Below are positions 32,682 through 44,480 of a stretch of DNA of 64,000 bases, piece by piece (the stretch's first letter is position 1; the number at the start of each line of letters is the position of its first letter). Where the stretch lies: positions 62,001 through 126,000 of the forward strand of contig JALIZF010001587.1 in NCBI GenBank assembly GCA_029948255.1, in the 5' to 3' direction. The notes beneath the pieces are model-generated. The model was not told the origin of the DNA, did not search any database, and was given only the letters and a program-made list of their open reading frames with translations. Origin of the DNA: Telmatactis stephensoni (lineage: Eukaryota; Cnidaria; Anthozoa; Actiniaria; Isophelliidae). The translations under genes and the position numbers were made by a program.

Positions 32682-34120
32682 GATTTCTTCAGGAAAACAT
32701 TGAACTTTGTTTTCAAGTTTTGGCGCTTTTCTGAAACGAGCCTTCGGTGCATAGCTGGCCAGCGGTAAATTTAGAACCTAGTCTTTTTGACCGCGCGCGC
32801 AGGTGGTTTGTGACATCTTTTTCAAGGATTGATCAGGCTGGACACATGTTCATGAAATAATTATTGTACGTTATTTAACAGTTTTTAATCTATATATATG
32901 GAAAAGTGTAAGTTTCCTTGAACCATGGGGAAGGAAGGTGAGGGTCTGACGGCTACCACTGGGTACTTTTGATAACTGCTTTTAAGGTATCTTATAGGTT
33001 AGGCGCATTTTCGAAAAATCAGACACCTGGAGGCATTTTGGGGTATAGAAGCTGGTAACGTAACTATTCTAAACTGATTTTACATGATGAATGTGAATAA
33101 ATCTTATACGTGTAAATGACGTATTTTGTGAATTGCTACAGTCATTTCATACTAACGGCTTTTTCATTTAATTCCAAAAGTTCCCAAACTTAAAAGCAAT
33201 GACCATAGCTGGAAAGAGCATATCAAAATCAGTAAAACTGTTAAGTTTGAAGGATATTAGTTGAAAAATCAAGGAGACACGAATTTTCAAAAAACGAAAT
33301 TTTGTATGAAAATTTCAAAACACTTGTTATATGCAAGAGATACCAACAAATTTCGATTTTTGCTTTGTTAAGTTTGCATATGGATACGCTATCTTAACTT
33401 TCATTTTCTTCCACTCATTTTTAAAATATGTTTCATTTTGGGAGACATGACAGCTCCAGACATATTTTAAAGAAGTGCAATTTGGCACTTTTTGTCGAAT
33501 TGCCTGAAGTAAAGGATGGACATGTCTTTGTACAGCAAAAACCACACACACAATCGTTCAAAGAGAGCCATGCAGGGAAAAAATCGAGCAAGCGTGAAAA
33601 CTTTCCGTCTCTTTCGTTAATTCTCTAAATCAACCAACAAACAGTCGTTGTCGCTACTTAGCTGTAAACTTTTGTCGAGCCGGCTCGCGCTTCGCGCTCG
33701 AAATTATGAACCACGAAACAACCATTTTATACCACTACAATAAATAGGGGCAGTGACGCACATCTTGTAACTGCCTTAGGAAGTAGTCGCTGCGAACACC
33801 TATGCCTTAAATTATGTCCGAGCGGCTTGAGCTTCGCGCTCGAATTTCTGCAATATGATCAACGAGAGTATAACGCAAGTCGTAATTGAGATCCCTGAAC
33901 AAGTAAATAGATTCCCATAAATGATTATAAAAAAGCTCAATAAGAGCAAAGTCAAAATGATGGATCTTTTCATTTCGTTCCGCCGCCACTGTGTGTTTGT
34001 TTTTTCTTATTCAGTACTCATGGCTGCCCAAGACCATTACAGCTGGAGATTTAGCACAGCCTAGCACGATCTTCCAGAGCTGACCACACAAGCTAAGTAG
34101 GCTGCAAACTATAAACCAGG

Positions 34121-34851
34121 TACCGTAAATGATCTAATTAACACCTCGGGCGTTTATTAAATTTTTACTATCACAGGGTGGCGTTAAAAGAGCTCTGAGA
34201 TAAGAGACGTTTATTAACTTATTTTTAAAGTGCTACTTTGATCAAAAATCGGCGAAATTCTATTTTGCAGAAACTTCGTGAAATAAATCTTCAAGGGTCT
34301 ATTGATCATCAGTTAAAATATCCTTTTGGTATTCAAAAGGTAAGTACTAGAGTTTTAGCGTTCTTTTTAGGTGCCAGTGACGTCATTGACTCAACTCATG
34401 GATTCACTCCATACATTTCTTTGTATTTTATGACTTGAATTATTCTGATTCATTTCTGCTCTAAAATTTTGCTTAAGAGTTTTCTTGCAGTCATTGTGTC
34501 AAGGATTAACTGCATGGCCAATGATCTTCAATTGAAAAAATTACACTGAGATATTTTGATTGCAAAATACAAAGAAATGTATGGAGCGAATCCATGAGTT
34601 GAGTCGATGACGTCACTGACACCTAAAAAGAACGCTAAAACTCTAGTACTTCCCTTTTGATTACCAAAAGGATATTTTAACTGGTGATCAATAGACCTTT
34701 GAAGATTTATTTCACGACGTTTCTGCTAAATAAAATGTCACTGATTTTTGATCAAAGTAGCACTTTAAATAAATAAAATAAAAGAGGGCGTTAATAAATT
34801 AGATAAGAGACGTTTACTGGAGAGTGGGCGTTAATTAGGTCATTTATGGTA
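34121..34851. mobile_element. Long fold-back element, copy in unit 2
   Basis: Same element as 29744-30476, duplicated with the segment. The arms remain highly similar. Confidence 0.75.
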
Positions 34852-35001
34852 AGCCACACTTAAACCTTTAACCTCACAACAAGAAAAAGAAGAGTCATGT
34901 GGATCTTTATTGCTACCAATTCACACTTAGGCCACATTACATATAGCAGATCTGTAGACAATATTGTATACAGTAAATTATTTACACATTAAAATTTTCT
35001 C

Positions 35002-35112
35002 CTGGGCCCAGTTGTTCGAAAGACGATTATACCTAAGCCAGGATTAAGTCTAAAGAAAACCATTCATTTTAACCCAGGATAAGCGTTAATCGCCCTTCGA
35101 ACAACCGGGCCC
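35002..35112. mobile_element. GGGCCC-ended hairpin MITE, unit 2
   Basis: Copy of the element at 30617-30727. Confidence 0.65.
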
Positions 35113-35295
35113 TCTTGTTTAGGATTTATTGACATTTTTAGTTCCATTTTAGTTCTTCTTTAACATCTATTTGATCATAGATCATTAAGAAAAGCCCTTC
35201 GGGGAATGTTTCGAATTCATTAATGTATGCGTGTATGTATGTATGTAAAACAACATCAACGATAGAAATGGTAAATTATAAAATTACATATATAT

Positions 35296-35633
35296 CAAGG
35301 GCGGATCCAGGATTTTTCAAAGGTGGGGGTCACGTGACGTTTACAAACAGGGAACCCAAACGAAAAGGTCTTAAGCCATTGAAACTCGCTGAAAATATGG
35401 CATTAATTGCTTAGACTAGTGATTTTTTAACATGGACTTTTTATTAGAAACAAAAATATTATATTTACAACTGAATGGGTAGAGGGTTGGCATTGCTTAG
35501 TGATACTTCAATGAATGTTAAAAGTGAGTCTTTTCACAGAAAAAAATTACTGCTGTCGCAAATTAATGACATATTCATTGATAAACACAGGGGGGTCCTG
35601 ACCCCCACGACCCTCCCCCTGGATCCGCCCTTG
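35296..35633. mobile_element. TIR element CAAGGGCGGATCCAGG, unit 2
   Basis: Copy of 30911-31248 with both 16-bp termini intact. Confidence 0.75.
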
Positions 35634-35710
35634 TATATTGAGTATACAAGCAATAACTCCACGTTAAAAAATAGCACAACTACAACCACTAATTAACTTA
35701 ATTATATACC

Positions 35711-36788
35711 CTAATATGGGATGGAGAATGGATAATGTGGATGATTTAAGTCTCTTGGTACACGTTTGCCATCAACCTGAAAAAGAACATAAGGAAAAAG
35801 ACAAAATCATGAGTACAGGGATGGATATGAAGGATGATCTTTTATTGTTATACCTCTATGGATGGAACAAAGGCTCTCCACTGTCGATTGAATGATTCTA
35901 TTGTAGACATTTCATCTTTGGTCAGTTCAAAGTCAAAAACCTAAAGAGCAATAGAATTGGTCGAGAACATTAGAATAATGTATGGTAGGGGAAAATGGAG
36001 TCATGACATATGATTGACTAGAAGAAGGCAGGGAAATGGATAAAAGAAATAAAAGTGGACATTGTATGAATAAAAGAAAAGTATGAATAAAGAAAGAAGG
36101 AAGAAAGGCTTAGTCAGATTGGCTGGCTGAATGATGGACAGAATGATGGATCAATGGATGTATGGACAGATGAACAGACAGACAGACAGACAGACAGATA
36201 AATTAATAAATAAACGAACGGAGAGATGGACGGATGGTTGGATGGATGGATAGATGGGTTGAGGGAAGGGGTGGGGATGGATGGATGGAAGGACAGATAG
36301 ACGAATGGTTGGATGGATGGATGGATAGATAAAAGGATGTGAATTTCAATTTCATTTTTCCCTTACCTCAAAGTTTTCTTTTATTCGTGATGGAGTCACA
36401 CTTTTGGGCAGAACTGGAATTCCTCTCTGTACTTGAAATCTGATACAGATTTGAGCTGTGCTCTTACTGTATTTGTTACCAATGGCGGTCAATTTGGGAT
36501 CATCTAACAGACTCGGCTCACCAGGTTTGGCCCATGGACGATCAGGTGAACCAAGAGGACTGAATGCTGAAACTACAATGTTGTGGTTTCTTGCATAACC
36601 AGCAAAACAAGGAGGCCTTGAAGAAACTCCTTTATTTCAATAGTTAGAGAGAAATTTTGATTGATTTAACTGATTGTGTGTTTATTGCTCAGTTTATATT
36701 TTTAAAAGATTAAACATATTATTTTTTTGAATTAACGTTTACAAGAATTATTTTTAAATTAACAAAGAATATAAGATATAATAAGGAA

Positions 36789-36820
<32 letters not shown>

Positions 36821-39800
36821 TGGGCTGAATTCTTTTGTTTTCTTTTCCCTGGGGGCCAGAGAACAGAAGAAGTCAGCCCGCTTACCGGGCTGGCTCACCT
36901 CCATATAAACAGCCCCTTAGAGCCTGAGGGGCTAAATTAACTTTAATTTTTCTAGTTAGCCCCCTAGACTAAAACTACTAAATAAAGTTTACCTTTGTGG
37001 TCGTTTTCTATTAAAGTTGTAGCATGCATGAATGTTGATATATTTATTTTGTTACATGATCGTCAAATTGTTTCAGTTTGTAGGCTTGTATTACCACAAT
37101 AACAGTTCAGATATCTGATTTTAATATACAATTGTGACGTAAATTTACCAAATAAGGTATCATTTGAGAGCCAATATGGGACGGTAATACCCTCTAGAAA
37201 TCCGGTTTGCGTATTCGACCCAGTATGACGTCACGGCTTCAAACTGGTTTTAGGGTTTCCCGCGTGCGCTGGTTTGCAAAAAGGGCTGTTTTGATAATAA
37301 AAATACTGTTTAAAAACACAGCCGGAAAAAGTAATTTTATAATAAATCCTTTATTAGATATTTTCTTGTGTATTACGGGCTGACATTTTACTCATCGCTC
37401 CCATTTTAAAATACATACGCGACTCGTAAAATATGTACCACTTATTAAATATTTTCTTGTGTATCAGGCTGATATTTTACGAGTGGCGTATGTATTTTGC
37501 CAAGCCATTAGGCGAAGCAAAATGCGAGCGATAAAATGTCAGCCCGTAATACACAAGAAAATATCTAATATAAGTGGTGTTTAATATAGGAGAGCGATTT
37601 CCATCAAAGGCTCTTTTTAGAAGCTTGGTATTCGGACCTTGATGACAAATCAAGGAACGATCGAATCCAAATTCCAGACATTTATAGAACACTTGTAAAT
37701 TCTTACAAATCTCTCTCGCGCTAATTGTTACCGTTATAATCGCGCGTGCAAACGTTTTTATCACACTGAAGAAGGTCCGCGTTTGGGCCGAAACGTCTGT
37801 AAAACTTTTCATAAAAACTGACGAAGCTAGAGACAACCAAATAAATTATCATGGTGTTTAATATATTGCTTCATTTCCTTCTTTTTTAATGTTATCTTTT
37901 ACGCGCATACTTGCCTTTCAAACTCACTGACGCTTACTTTTACAGACTAATTGAGCAACATTTGGCACCTTAATACACTTAATACTATTATTATATTGTA
38001 GAAATTTCAGATACGACTTATCAATTAGGCAACAGAAAGCCGCACGCCCATGGAGTTATAGACGCACGAGAGAAAATATAAAGAACGATTAACAAAACGT
38101 AAGAGTGGCACGAGGCGTAGCCGAGTGCGACTCTAGTTTGTTACTGCGCAGTAAGAGTTCTTTATAGTTTCACAAGTGCGTCTATAACGCAATGGGCAAG
38201 CGGTTTTCTGTTGTCTAATTGATTTATAGCAGAGCCTAGAACGTTAAAAACGGACCGGAGCCGTGCAGCCCATGGGGAAATAGTTCATAGATTTTTCAGC
38301 CAATCAGAACGCGCGTTATATGTGTCGCCATCTTAAAAACAAACGATTGGTTTGAAAAAGACGACGAAGATAGTGCGCGCGAATTGCAGCCCATGGCAGG
38401 CGCGTAACATGGTATACCTTATTCCACTTTATTTTCGCGACACTTAAATTTCGCGATTTTTTGATGAAAATATTTCGCGACACTTTAATTTCGAGATTTT
38501 CAAAAATATGTTAAAACTAAGACACTTTATTTTCGCGATTTGGTCACAAAATCACTGTATAATACAATTAGGTACAATAATAAACAAGGCTAAGGTACGA
38601 TTATTTCGTTTTATTAATGAGTTTATATCAGCAGGGTAACACAACGGTGTGATTGACTAAGTGAAAATGTAAGTGTTTTAAAATATGGTGTTGGTTCATG
38701 AATAAATTGACTGGTATGGGTCAACTGGTGGAAGTGATTTCTCTCCTGAAACAACACCTTTGATTTCAATAAAAGGGTTTAGTGTATATGTGTATAGTCA
38801 CGTAATTTTCGCGCATGCAAATTTTCGCGTCACTTAAATTTTGCGGCACTAAATTTTAGCGTTTTTTTTTTCGAATCGCGAAAATCGCGAAATTAAAGTG
38901 CCGCGAAAATAAAGTGGAATAAGGTATTTTCGTCTCACTGATCCCGGGATTTTACGGAAATTTTGATCCCTGAGTCCATATTTTTAGAAATTTTTGATCC
39001 TAATCCTTGGTGCAAAAACTGAGCTGATCTCAATGTCCCTGATCCTCGATCCCACCCATTTGATCCCTGAGCCCTGGCCTCTGATCCCTGATCCTGGCCA
39101 TAATTTGGGGCTTGATCCCTGATCCCATATACCATGTTACGAGCCTGTCATGGGCAAATAGTTCATAGCTTTCTGGCCAATCAGAGCGCGTATAAGAGTG
39201 TAGCTGTGTTATGAAAAACATTCTCTACATAATAGTACATTTACATCTCGTGTATAATAATGCATGAAATACGGAAAGTAGTATTCAGACTGATATGCTT
39301 TATCAATTCCTTCGTACGATTTCACCGTCTCGTTTTTCTCACAGGTCTATACTACAGGCCTTAAAATCGCCTTAAATCGCACAATGTCACCTAAAATCGC
39401 ACAAAGACGCCTTAATACCCATCGACCGTTCGGCCAAGTTTTGGGTATATTTCCAAGACTCAAGTACGTCTCCGGAACCCGCGAATCCTAGGCCTACTTC
39501 GGCCCTAAAGTCGGCTTAAATCGCACAAAGTCGCCTTAAATTGTACAAAGTCGCGTTAAGTCCCATCGACTTTTTGGCCAATATATGCTTAAATTGCCTA
39601 CAGTCGGCCTAAATCGCCTCGAGTTGCCCAAAGTTGCAGCGACTTTATAGCCCGAAGTAGGCCTTCTCACCTTGACTTCAAGAAACTTCGCCTCAGAGTT
39701 CCTCTTGTACATCAGTATTAGCAATACTGTCGAAAATAACATTTTTATAATACGTTGAGGATTTTTATAGTTTTTCAAGTCTATGCACTTTCTTTCAGCG

Positions 39801-42800
39801 TCTTTGTAGTCGTTGCAGACTAACTCATTCCAAAAACGCTCAACATCTTTTAGTGTGAGCCTCCCGCAACTAGCATGTGCTTTTGTGTGTACAGCCGCAA
39901 GTGAGCGTATTTGATGAATGAATGGATGCTACAATCAGTAACAAACCAGTTGTTGATTAATCTTGGTGGGTTTCATGATACACCAATCAATTAACCCCCC
40001 CCCCCCTCCCCCAACCCCCAAGGAAGGCCGGGAAAGTGACGTGGCATAGCCGGGGAGTTCATTTAATAGCACCAATCTACGGGGACTGGAGGCGGGAGAA
40101 GTAACAGGTTTGTAAATGAGCAGCGGGGATTTTAACACTAGCCAGGAACTGGGCCATATTTGCTTTTGTTTGATTTGATGTTTGAAACAAGTATTGACCA
40201 AATCGAAATATGGCGGCAAATTTGAATAACTATTGTTCTAGACTGACTAGCCTCGTGTTCACGTGGAAATACAAAAGCTTTTTCACATGAATGAGAGGCT
40301 AGTCAGTATAAAACAATAGTTATTCATATTTGTCACCAGTATTTCTATTCGGTCTATTGCACCATGATTTTTTAAACAGTGCAATTTCTGAACCTCAGTT
40401 GTCCTTTAAATGTTTCATTGTGAAATAAAGTGAGGTCTTGCTTGCATTCAGTGTATGCCTAAAGAAATTGTACGGAGAAGCACAAGCTTATAAAAAAACG
40501 GATATGTGGTTTCACATCTTCAATCGATCAACTTGTTTGCAACACTTTTTCTTCATGAAACATTTCAAGCTCAGTTATGAAAATTGTCAAATTAATATCT
40601 GTGTATGTGACACCACAGCTGCGCCATCCTGGTAGGGCCGGACACTTAATCGTTCTCTTAAGTCTTGCTCCTGAGGGCCGGGGGAAAAACGCAACTTTAA
40701 CACTTATTAAATGTTACTTACCCCCCCCCCCCCGTATTCCCTGGGGTCGGGGGCTGGGGTTTCAATTGACTGATGCATATAAGAAACAACTTGTCCTCAT
40801 ATTTTGAAGTTGCTCTCTTAAGGTAAGACTTATAAATTGTGCCATCAATTGAAAGACAGTCCTGTATAATTTTGCACTTCCAGCACATTCTATAGATCAT
40901 CAAATGTCTGTCTGCTTAGGGCAATATGCCCTGTGAGTAGAGACCCCCTTGACTCTGCTCGCAGGGTAAGGGCAATAATGAGCCAATGACGAGTGTTTGA
41001 GTGTTGAGTGGGACGACCTTTCTTGTTACCTGTTGTTACAGTTTATGCAGTTAACAGTCTAACAGTTACACAGACAGTTATTAGCACTTATAGTTAAAAG
41101 CTTACACTGACTGCAGTTACAGTGAACAGTTTACACACTTAACAATTAGTTAACAGTTTACACAGTTAAGATTTACGGTTAACTGTTTATACTGTTAAAA
41201 GTTACAGTTGATAGTTAACAATTGCGCATAACAGTTACTCAGTTAATAATTTAGTTACATAAATCATGCAAAACCCGCCGTGGGTCAATTAGATTATAGC
41301 CTGCATACAAGTTGACTGCTCCCCAGTCCCCCCTTCCCCCTTCCCATCCCCCTCCCTTTTTCCCCTCCCCTGGAGAGCCTGTACACAGACTAATTAGATC
41401 ATGTATATGTTCTTTGTCCTCGATATGTCATCACATATTTGTCTGCAATGGCCACTAAAGAGCATTTGAGATTTGATTGGGGTGAACTTTGTTTACCTTT
41501 CTGCATTATTTTTGTGTTGTACGTAAAAAGATGAAGAAACTTCCCAAACCTTTACCTGGGCTGGCTATGCCACACCAAAGAATTAGCATGGACATAATTT
41601 TAAGGAACTCACCAAGAATGTCATGTTTCTTGCAGTGGTCTATCAGAGGCACTTGAGTTAAGTATGGATGACACTCAACTTGGTTGACAGACGGTTTGAT
41701 TTTTGCAATGGCACAGATGTCATCAACTTGTTTGCTGTTAAAATTGGAAATACCTATAGGAAGTAAAATAAAGCAACATACATCTAAATGAATGTAAATA
41801 TTTTTCTAACCTACAGATACAGTACTATCTGCTTTGAATTACAATAACCAGTTAAACGTGTGTGTGTTTGAGTGTGTTAGCATGTGTAGTGGGGGAAGAG
41901 GTTGAAGGGGTATCAATAATATTTGTAAATATGGAAAAATGAAATATGGAGTCTACAGTAAAACAGCTGGTGATTAATCTTGAGGTTAAATAAAGTTGCC
42001 AGCGGTAAACTGCCAGTGGCTACCTATTAATAAAACCTCTAGGGGGAGGGGGAGGGGGAGTTGGTTTGAGGGACAGCTGGGTGAGTTTGTTGCCAATAAA
42101 TATTGGTTGAATTGGCCAATTGAGAGTGGTTGAAAGGGCATTTGAGGGTTCATATTATTAGAAATACCTATTGACTTGACAAGTCCTTCCTCCACTAGCT
42201 TCTCCATTGCTTTCCAAGTATCACATGGATCATAGTAGGCATGGATGATATTGCCATTTGAATCCTTAGGGAATCTATCATCTCCACTTTTAAAAGAAAC
42301 TGGTGAATGTATGAGGTATAAGTCTAGGTAGTCTAGCTGAAGGTCTTGAAGAGACTGCTTGCATGCTTTGGGAACATCGTCTGGGTGGTGTTTGGTGTTC
42401 CACAGTTTTGACGTGATGAATAAATCTTTTCGATCAACAACCTACAAAATGGTAACTGGGAGTTAAGGTGTTGAATTGTCAAGTTAAGACTTTGCGAAAC
42501 ACCAACACAATTTTCACAAGCTTCCAAGTCATCTCTGTGTGTAAACACATACTATAACTCTTTGCATGCAACAATACAAATTATTAAAAAAATAACAGTG
42601 TCAATTTATGACTGGCTCTCTCTCCCCTCTCCATGTTCCACTGCCCTTTAGCCAACATTATAATTATTATACTAAATACTTACAGTTCCAATCTTCTGAC
42701 TGAGGGCTTCCCCTACTTCATGCTCATTGCCATACATGTAAGCACAGTCAATATATCTATAACCAGCATCAATTGCAACACGAACAGCTTCCTTGACTTT

Positions 42801-42875
42801 CCCAGGCTCACTTTTCCATGTGCCGAGACCCACTAGTGGCATCTTATGGCCAGTGTTCAGCTGTGCAGCAGCCAT
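35711..42875 (-). CDS. Aldo-keto reductase, AKR1 type (gene C)
   Basis: NADPH-dependent carbonyl reductase fold. Exons: 42684-42875, 42168-42441, 41613-41753, 36367-36572, 35854-35940 and 35711-35776; 966 nt, 321 aa. The start is [12 protein letters not shown] at 42875; an in-frame ATG 11 codons upstream is less likely. The catalytic tetrad is visible: Asp in [11 protein letters not shown], Tyr in the same block, Lys in FITSKLWNT and His in LYLIHSP. The residue after the catalytic His is Ser where most AKR1 enzymes and genes A and B have Trp, which should alter the substrate pocket. Cofactor loop [13 protein letters not shown] is present. Intron 3 is about 5 kb, contains the right end of the segmental duplication, a TACCTTATTCC element and a hammerhead-like motif (other strand). 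Substrate unknown. Confidence 0.9.
36788..36914. mobile_element. Hairpin CTGTTTATATGGAGGCGAGC, unit 2
   Basis: Copy of 32411-32537 with one base change in the stem (GTAAGTGGGC). Confidence 0.75.
37355..37567. mobile_element. Inverted repeat, TAGATATTTTCTTGTGTATT
   Basis: 37355-37400 and 37526-37567 are reverse complements over more than 40 bp with small differences. A partial third copy of the arm lies at about 37445-37480. Confidence 0.65.
37754..37818 (+). ncRNA. Hammerhead ribozyme-like motif, type I, dimer-style stem III
   Basis: The core CUGAAGA (37766-37772, fits CUGANGA) is followed by stem II GGUCC/GGGCC (37774-37778 with 37785-37789; five pairs including one U-G) and loop GCGUUU. 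Then come GAAA (37790-37793), C and the cleavage triplet GUC (37795-37797). Stem I has inner pairs ACA/UGU (37763-37765 with 37798-37800) and a perfect 8-bp outer helix GUUUUUAU/AUAAAAAC (37754-37761 with 37811-37818). Stem III is the self-complementary ACGU with no loop, so activity would need a dimer, as reported for Penelope-like and retrozyme hammerheads. One unpaired A follows the CUGANGA box. Activity is inferred, not shown. Confidence 0.6.
38415..38926. mobile_element. TACCTTATTCCACTTTATTT element, copy 2
   Basis: Close copy of 19019-19515 with both inverted ends, in AKR gene C intron 3. Confidence 0.8.
38935..39135. repeat. TGATCCCTGA-type degenerate repeat
   Basis: TGATCCCTGA or TGATCCTGG units recur irregularly about ten times in 200 bp. 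Confidence 0.6.
39355..39660. repeat. AAATCGCACAAAGTCGCCTT-type degenerate repeat
   Basis: Units related to CCTTAAATCGCACAAAGTCG recur about nine times with drift over 300 bp. Confidence 0.6.
40218..40332. mobile_element. Fold-back element in AKR gene C intron 3
   Basis: AATTTGAATAACTATTGTTC and GACTGACTAGCCTCG on the left are mirrored by GAGGCTAGTCAGTATAAAAC and AATAGTTATTCATATTTG on the right. Confidence 0.65.
41025..41260. repeat. ACAGTTAACAGTTTACA-type repeat
   Basis: Irregular tandem series of AGTTAACAGTTTACACAGTT variants, about 15 units, in AKR gene C intron 3. Confidence 0.65.
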
Positions 42876-43726
42876 TTTGTAAATCTTATAAAAAAAGCAA
42901 GCAATCATGAGGCATAATATTGTTTTTATTGAAAAATCTATGAAAAATTATAACAAATTTATAAAAACTATTTATATATAAATATGATTTATGTATAAAT
43001 ATGTGACTAAGGGCTGTGGGGTGAGGTGTATAATGCTGACACTTTAGACTGTTTATGTGAGAATGATTCCACTGATTGTAAGATGTCATGGATCATTGGG
43101 CAATTATAACTTATTTGCACTATCAGATACCTCCAAACCCTGTTTAAGACACTCGAAAGTGAAAAAATCATACCCTGTTCAAGACAAATGAGAAGAAAAT
43201 CAACCCTAGCCTAGACAAAAAAAAAAATGATATGGCTTGGGATCTCGTCAAAATTATAGATCCTGTTTAAGACAATTTTGGGTAAAATGTATACCCTGTT
43301 CAAGACAGCAGGGCCAAAAACCATACCCTATCCAGCGGCACATACCCGTATAGCAAACATATGAGAGTACCCCCACGGGCTCCAAATATTACCCCCCTTC
43401 TTGTCAAGCTGTGCCACCTCGATGATCATGCTGAATTTTACAAATCTGGTTATCAATAATTTTATTATTAGTTCTGTTGACTAACATTTCATCTGCATAA
43501 TAGTCACATGTGGATGCTTATCCTTCCAATAATTATATGGGAATCCAGTGTTTACAAATTTTAAAATAGAATCACTTAGCTGTTTAAAGCTTTAATATTG
43601 CACAAATTTTCCTTTCAGAAATGGCACCTGTGTACACACCAGTAATAATTGCAACTTTAACTTGCTTTAGTAATTGCATTACCAAAATACAACATTATCT
43701 TAGTCGCTGTTAATTGAAACATTCTG

Positions 43727-43865
43727 GGGCCGGTTGTACGAAGGGTGAATAGCGCTATCCAGCGGATAAATCCTTATCCAGCGGATAAAATCTATACAAA
43801 ACCTATACAGTGGATAGCTCTTATCCGGTGGATAACTTTATCCAACCTTCGTACAACCGGGCCCA
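43727..43865. mobile_element. GGGCCGGTTGTACGAAGG hairpin MITE
   Basis: The ends GGCCGGTTGTACGAAGGGTG and CCTTCGTACAACCGGGCCC are inverted. The interior repeats TATCC(A/G)(C/G)(C/T)GGATAA. The same family occurs in opposite orientation at 54722-54869. Confidence 0.75.
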
Positions 43866-43903
43866 TATGTGCAATCGCGCGCTTCTCGAGAAAGTTCTAG
43901 TAA

Positions 43904-44215
43904 ATGATTTTGAAAGAAAGGGGTTTTGTTATCAACACAGTCCTATCAACACAGTCCTATAATCTTAAATCTTATGGCCATCGCTCCTTCTCTGTAGCTG
44001 CACCTGAACTCTGGAACTCACTGCCAATATCTCTCCGTAATGTATCAAGTCTGGCCTCTTTTAAAACTGAACTAAAAACTTACCTTTTCAAATTTGCTTA
44101 TTCTTTGTAATTGTCTTTTGTTACCAATATTATTAGTACTTTTTATTAGCGCTTAGAACAGATTTGTATTTGCGCTTTATAAATACATTATTATTATCAT
44201 TATTATTGTTGTCGT
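43904..44215 (+). mobile_element. LINE (CR1/L2-like) 3' end, 5'-truncated
   Basis: A 68-codon frame contains HRSFSVAAPELWNSLP, then SLASFKTELKTYLF, the characteristic C-terminal tail of non-LTR retrotransposon ORF2 (downstream of reverse transcriptase). It is followed by a short 3' untranslated part and a TTATTATTATCATTATTATT tail. The 5' end stops next to the hairpin MITE at 43865. No RT core is present, so it is dead on arrival. Confidence 0.8.
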
Positions 44216-44362
44216 TATTTGTTGTTTTGATTTTGTGACATTTGTTTGTGCTATGTAAATATTGCTCTCTCATTCTAGAAGCAAAAACAGAGATTCGACA
44301 AAAATGAGTTCTTTTAATATCTTCTGTCCATTGTGCATAATTAGTCATATCAGTTACTTACC

Positions 44363-44480
44363 ATAATTACGCGTCCCGCTAATAGGTTACCAAAAATCGA
44401 GACAGAGGCGGAGTTTGATGTCTGAGCACTTTGTTGGCTTCCAGGTAGCCTATTGACTAAATCCGGTGGGACGCGTAATC
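44363..44480. mobile_element. Hairpin ATTACGCGTCCC
   Basis: TAATTACGCGTCCCGCTAAT and AGGTTACC are mirrored by GGTAGCCTATTGACTAAATC and GGTGGGACGCGTAAT. Confidence 0.6.

Larger units (their letters stand above)
32591..36967. repeat. Tandem segmental duplication, unit 2 (about 4.38 kb)
   Basis: Direct copy of 27326-32590 lacking the block of about 860 bp at 28098-28955. It ends at GTTAGCCCCCTAG, followed by unique ACTAAAACTACT in AKR gene C intron 3. The junction (CCCTAG next to TATAAG) has only an AG dinucleotide of possible microhomology. Confidence 0.9.

Noticed and set aside
37477..37836. 119-aa minus-strand frame
   Set aside because: Covers an inverted repeat and the hammerhead motif on the other strand; no domain, no splice context.
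40438..40807. Overlapping plus-strand frames of 65-76 aa
   Set aside because: No family signal and no splice continuity; inside AKR gene C intron 3.
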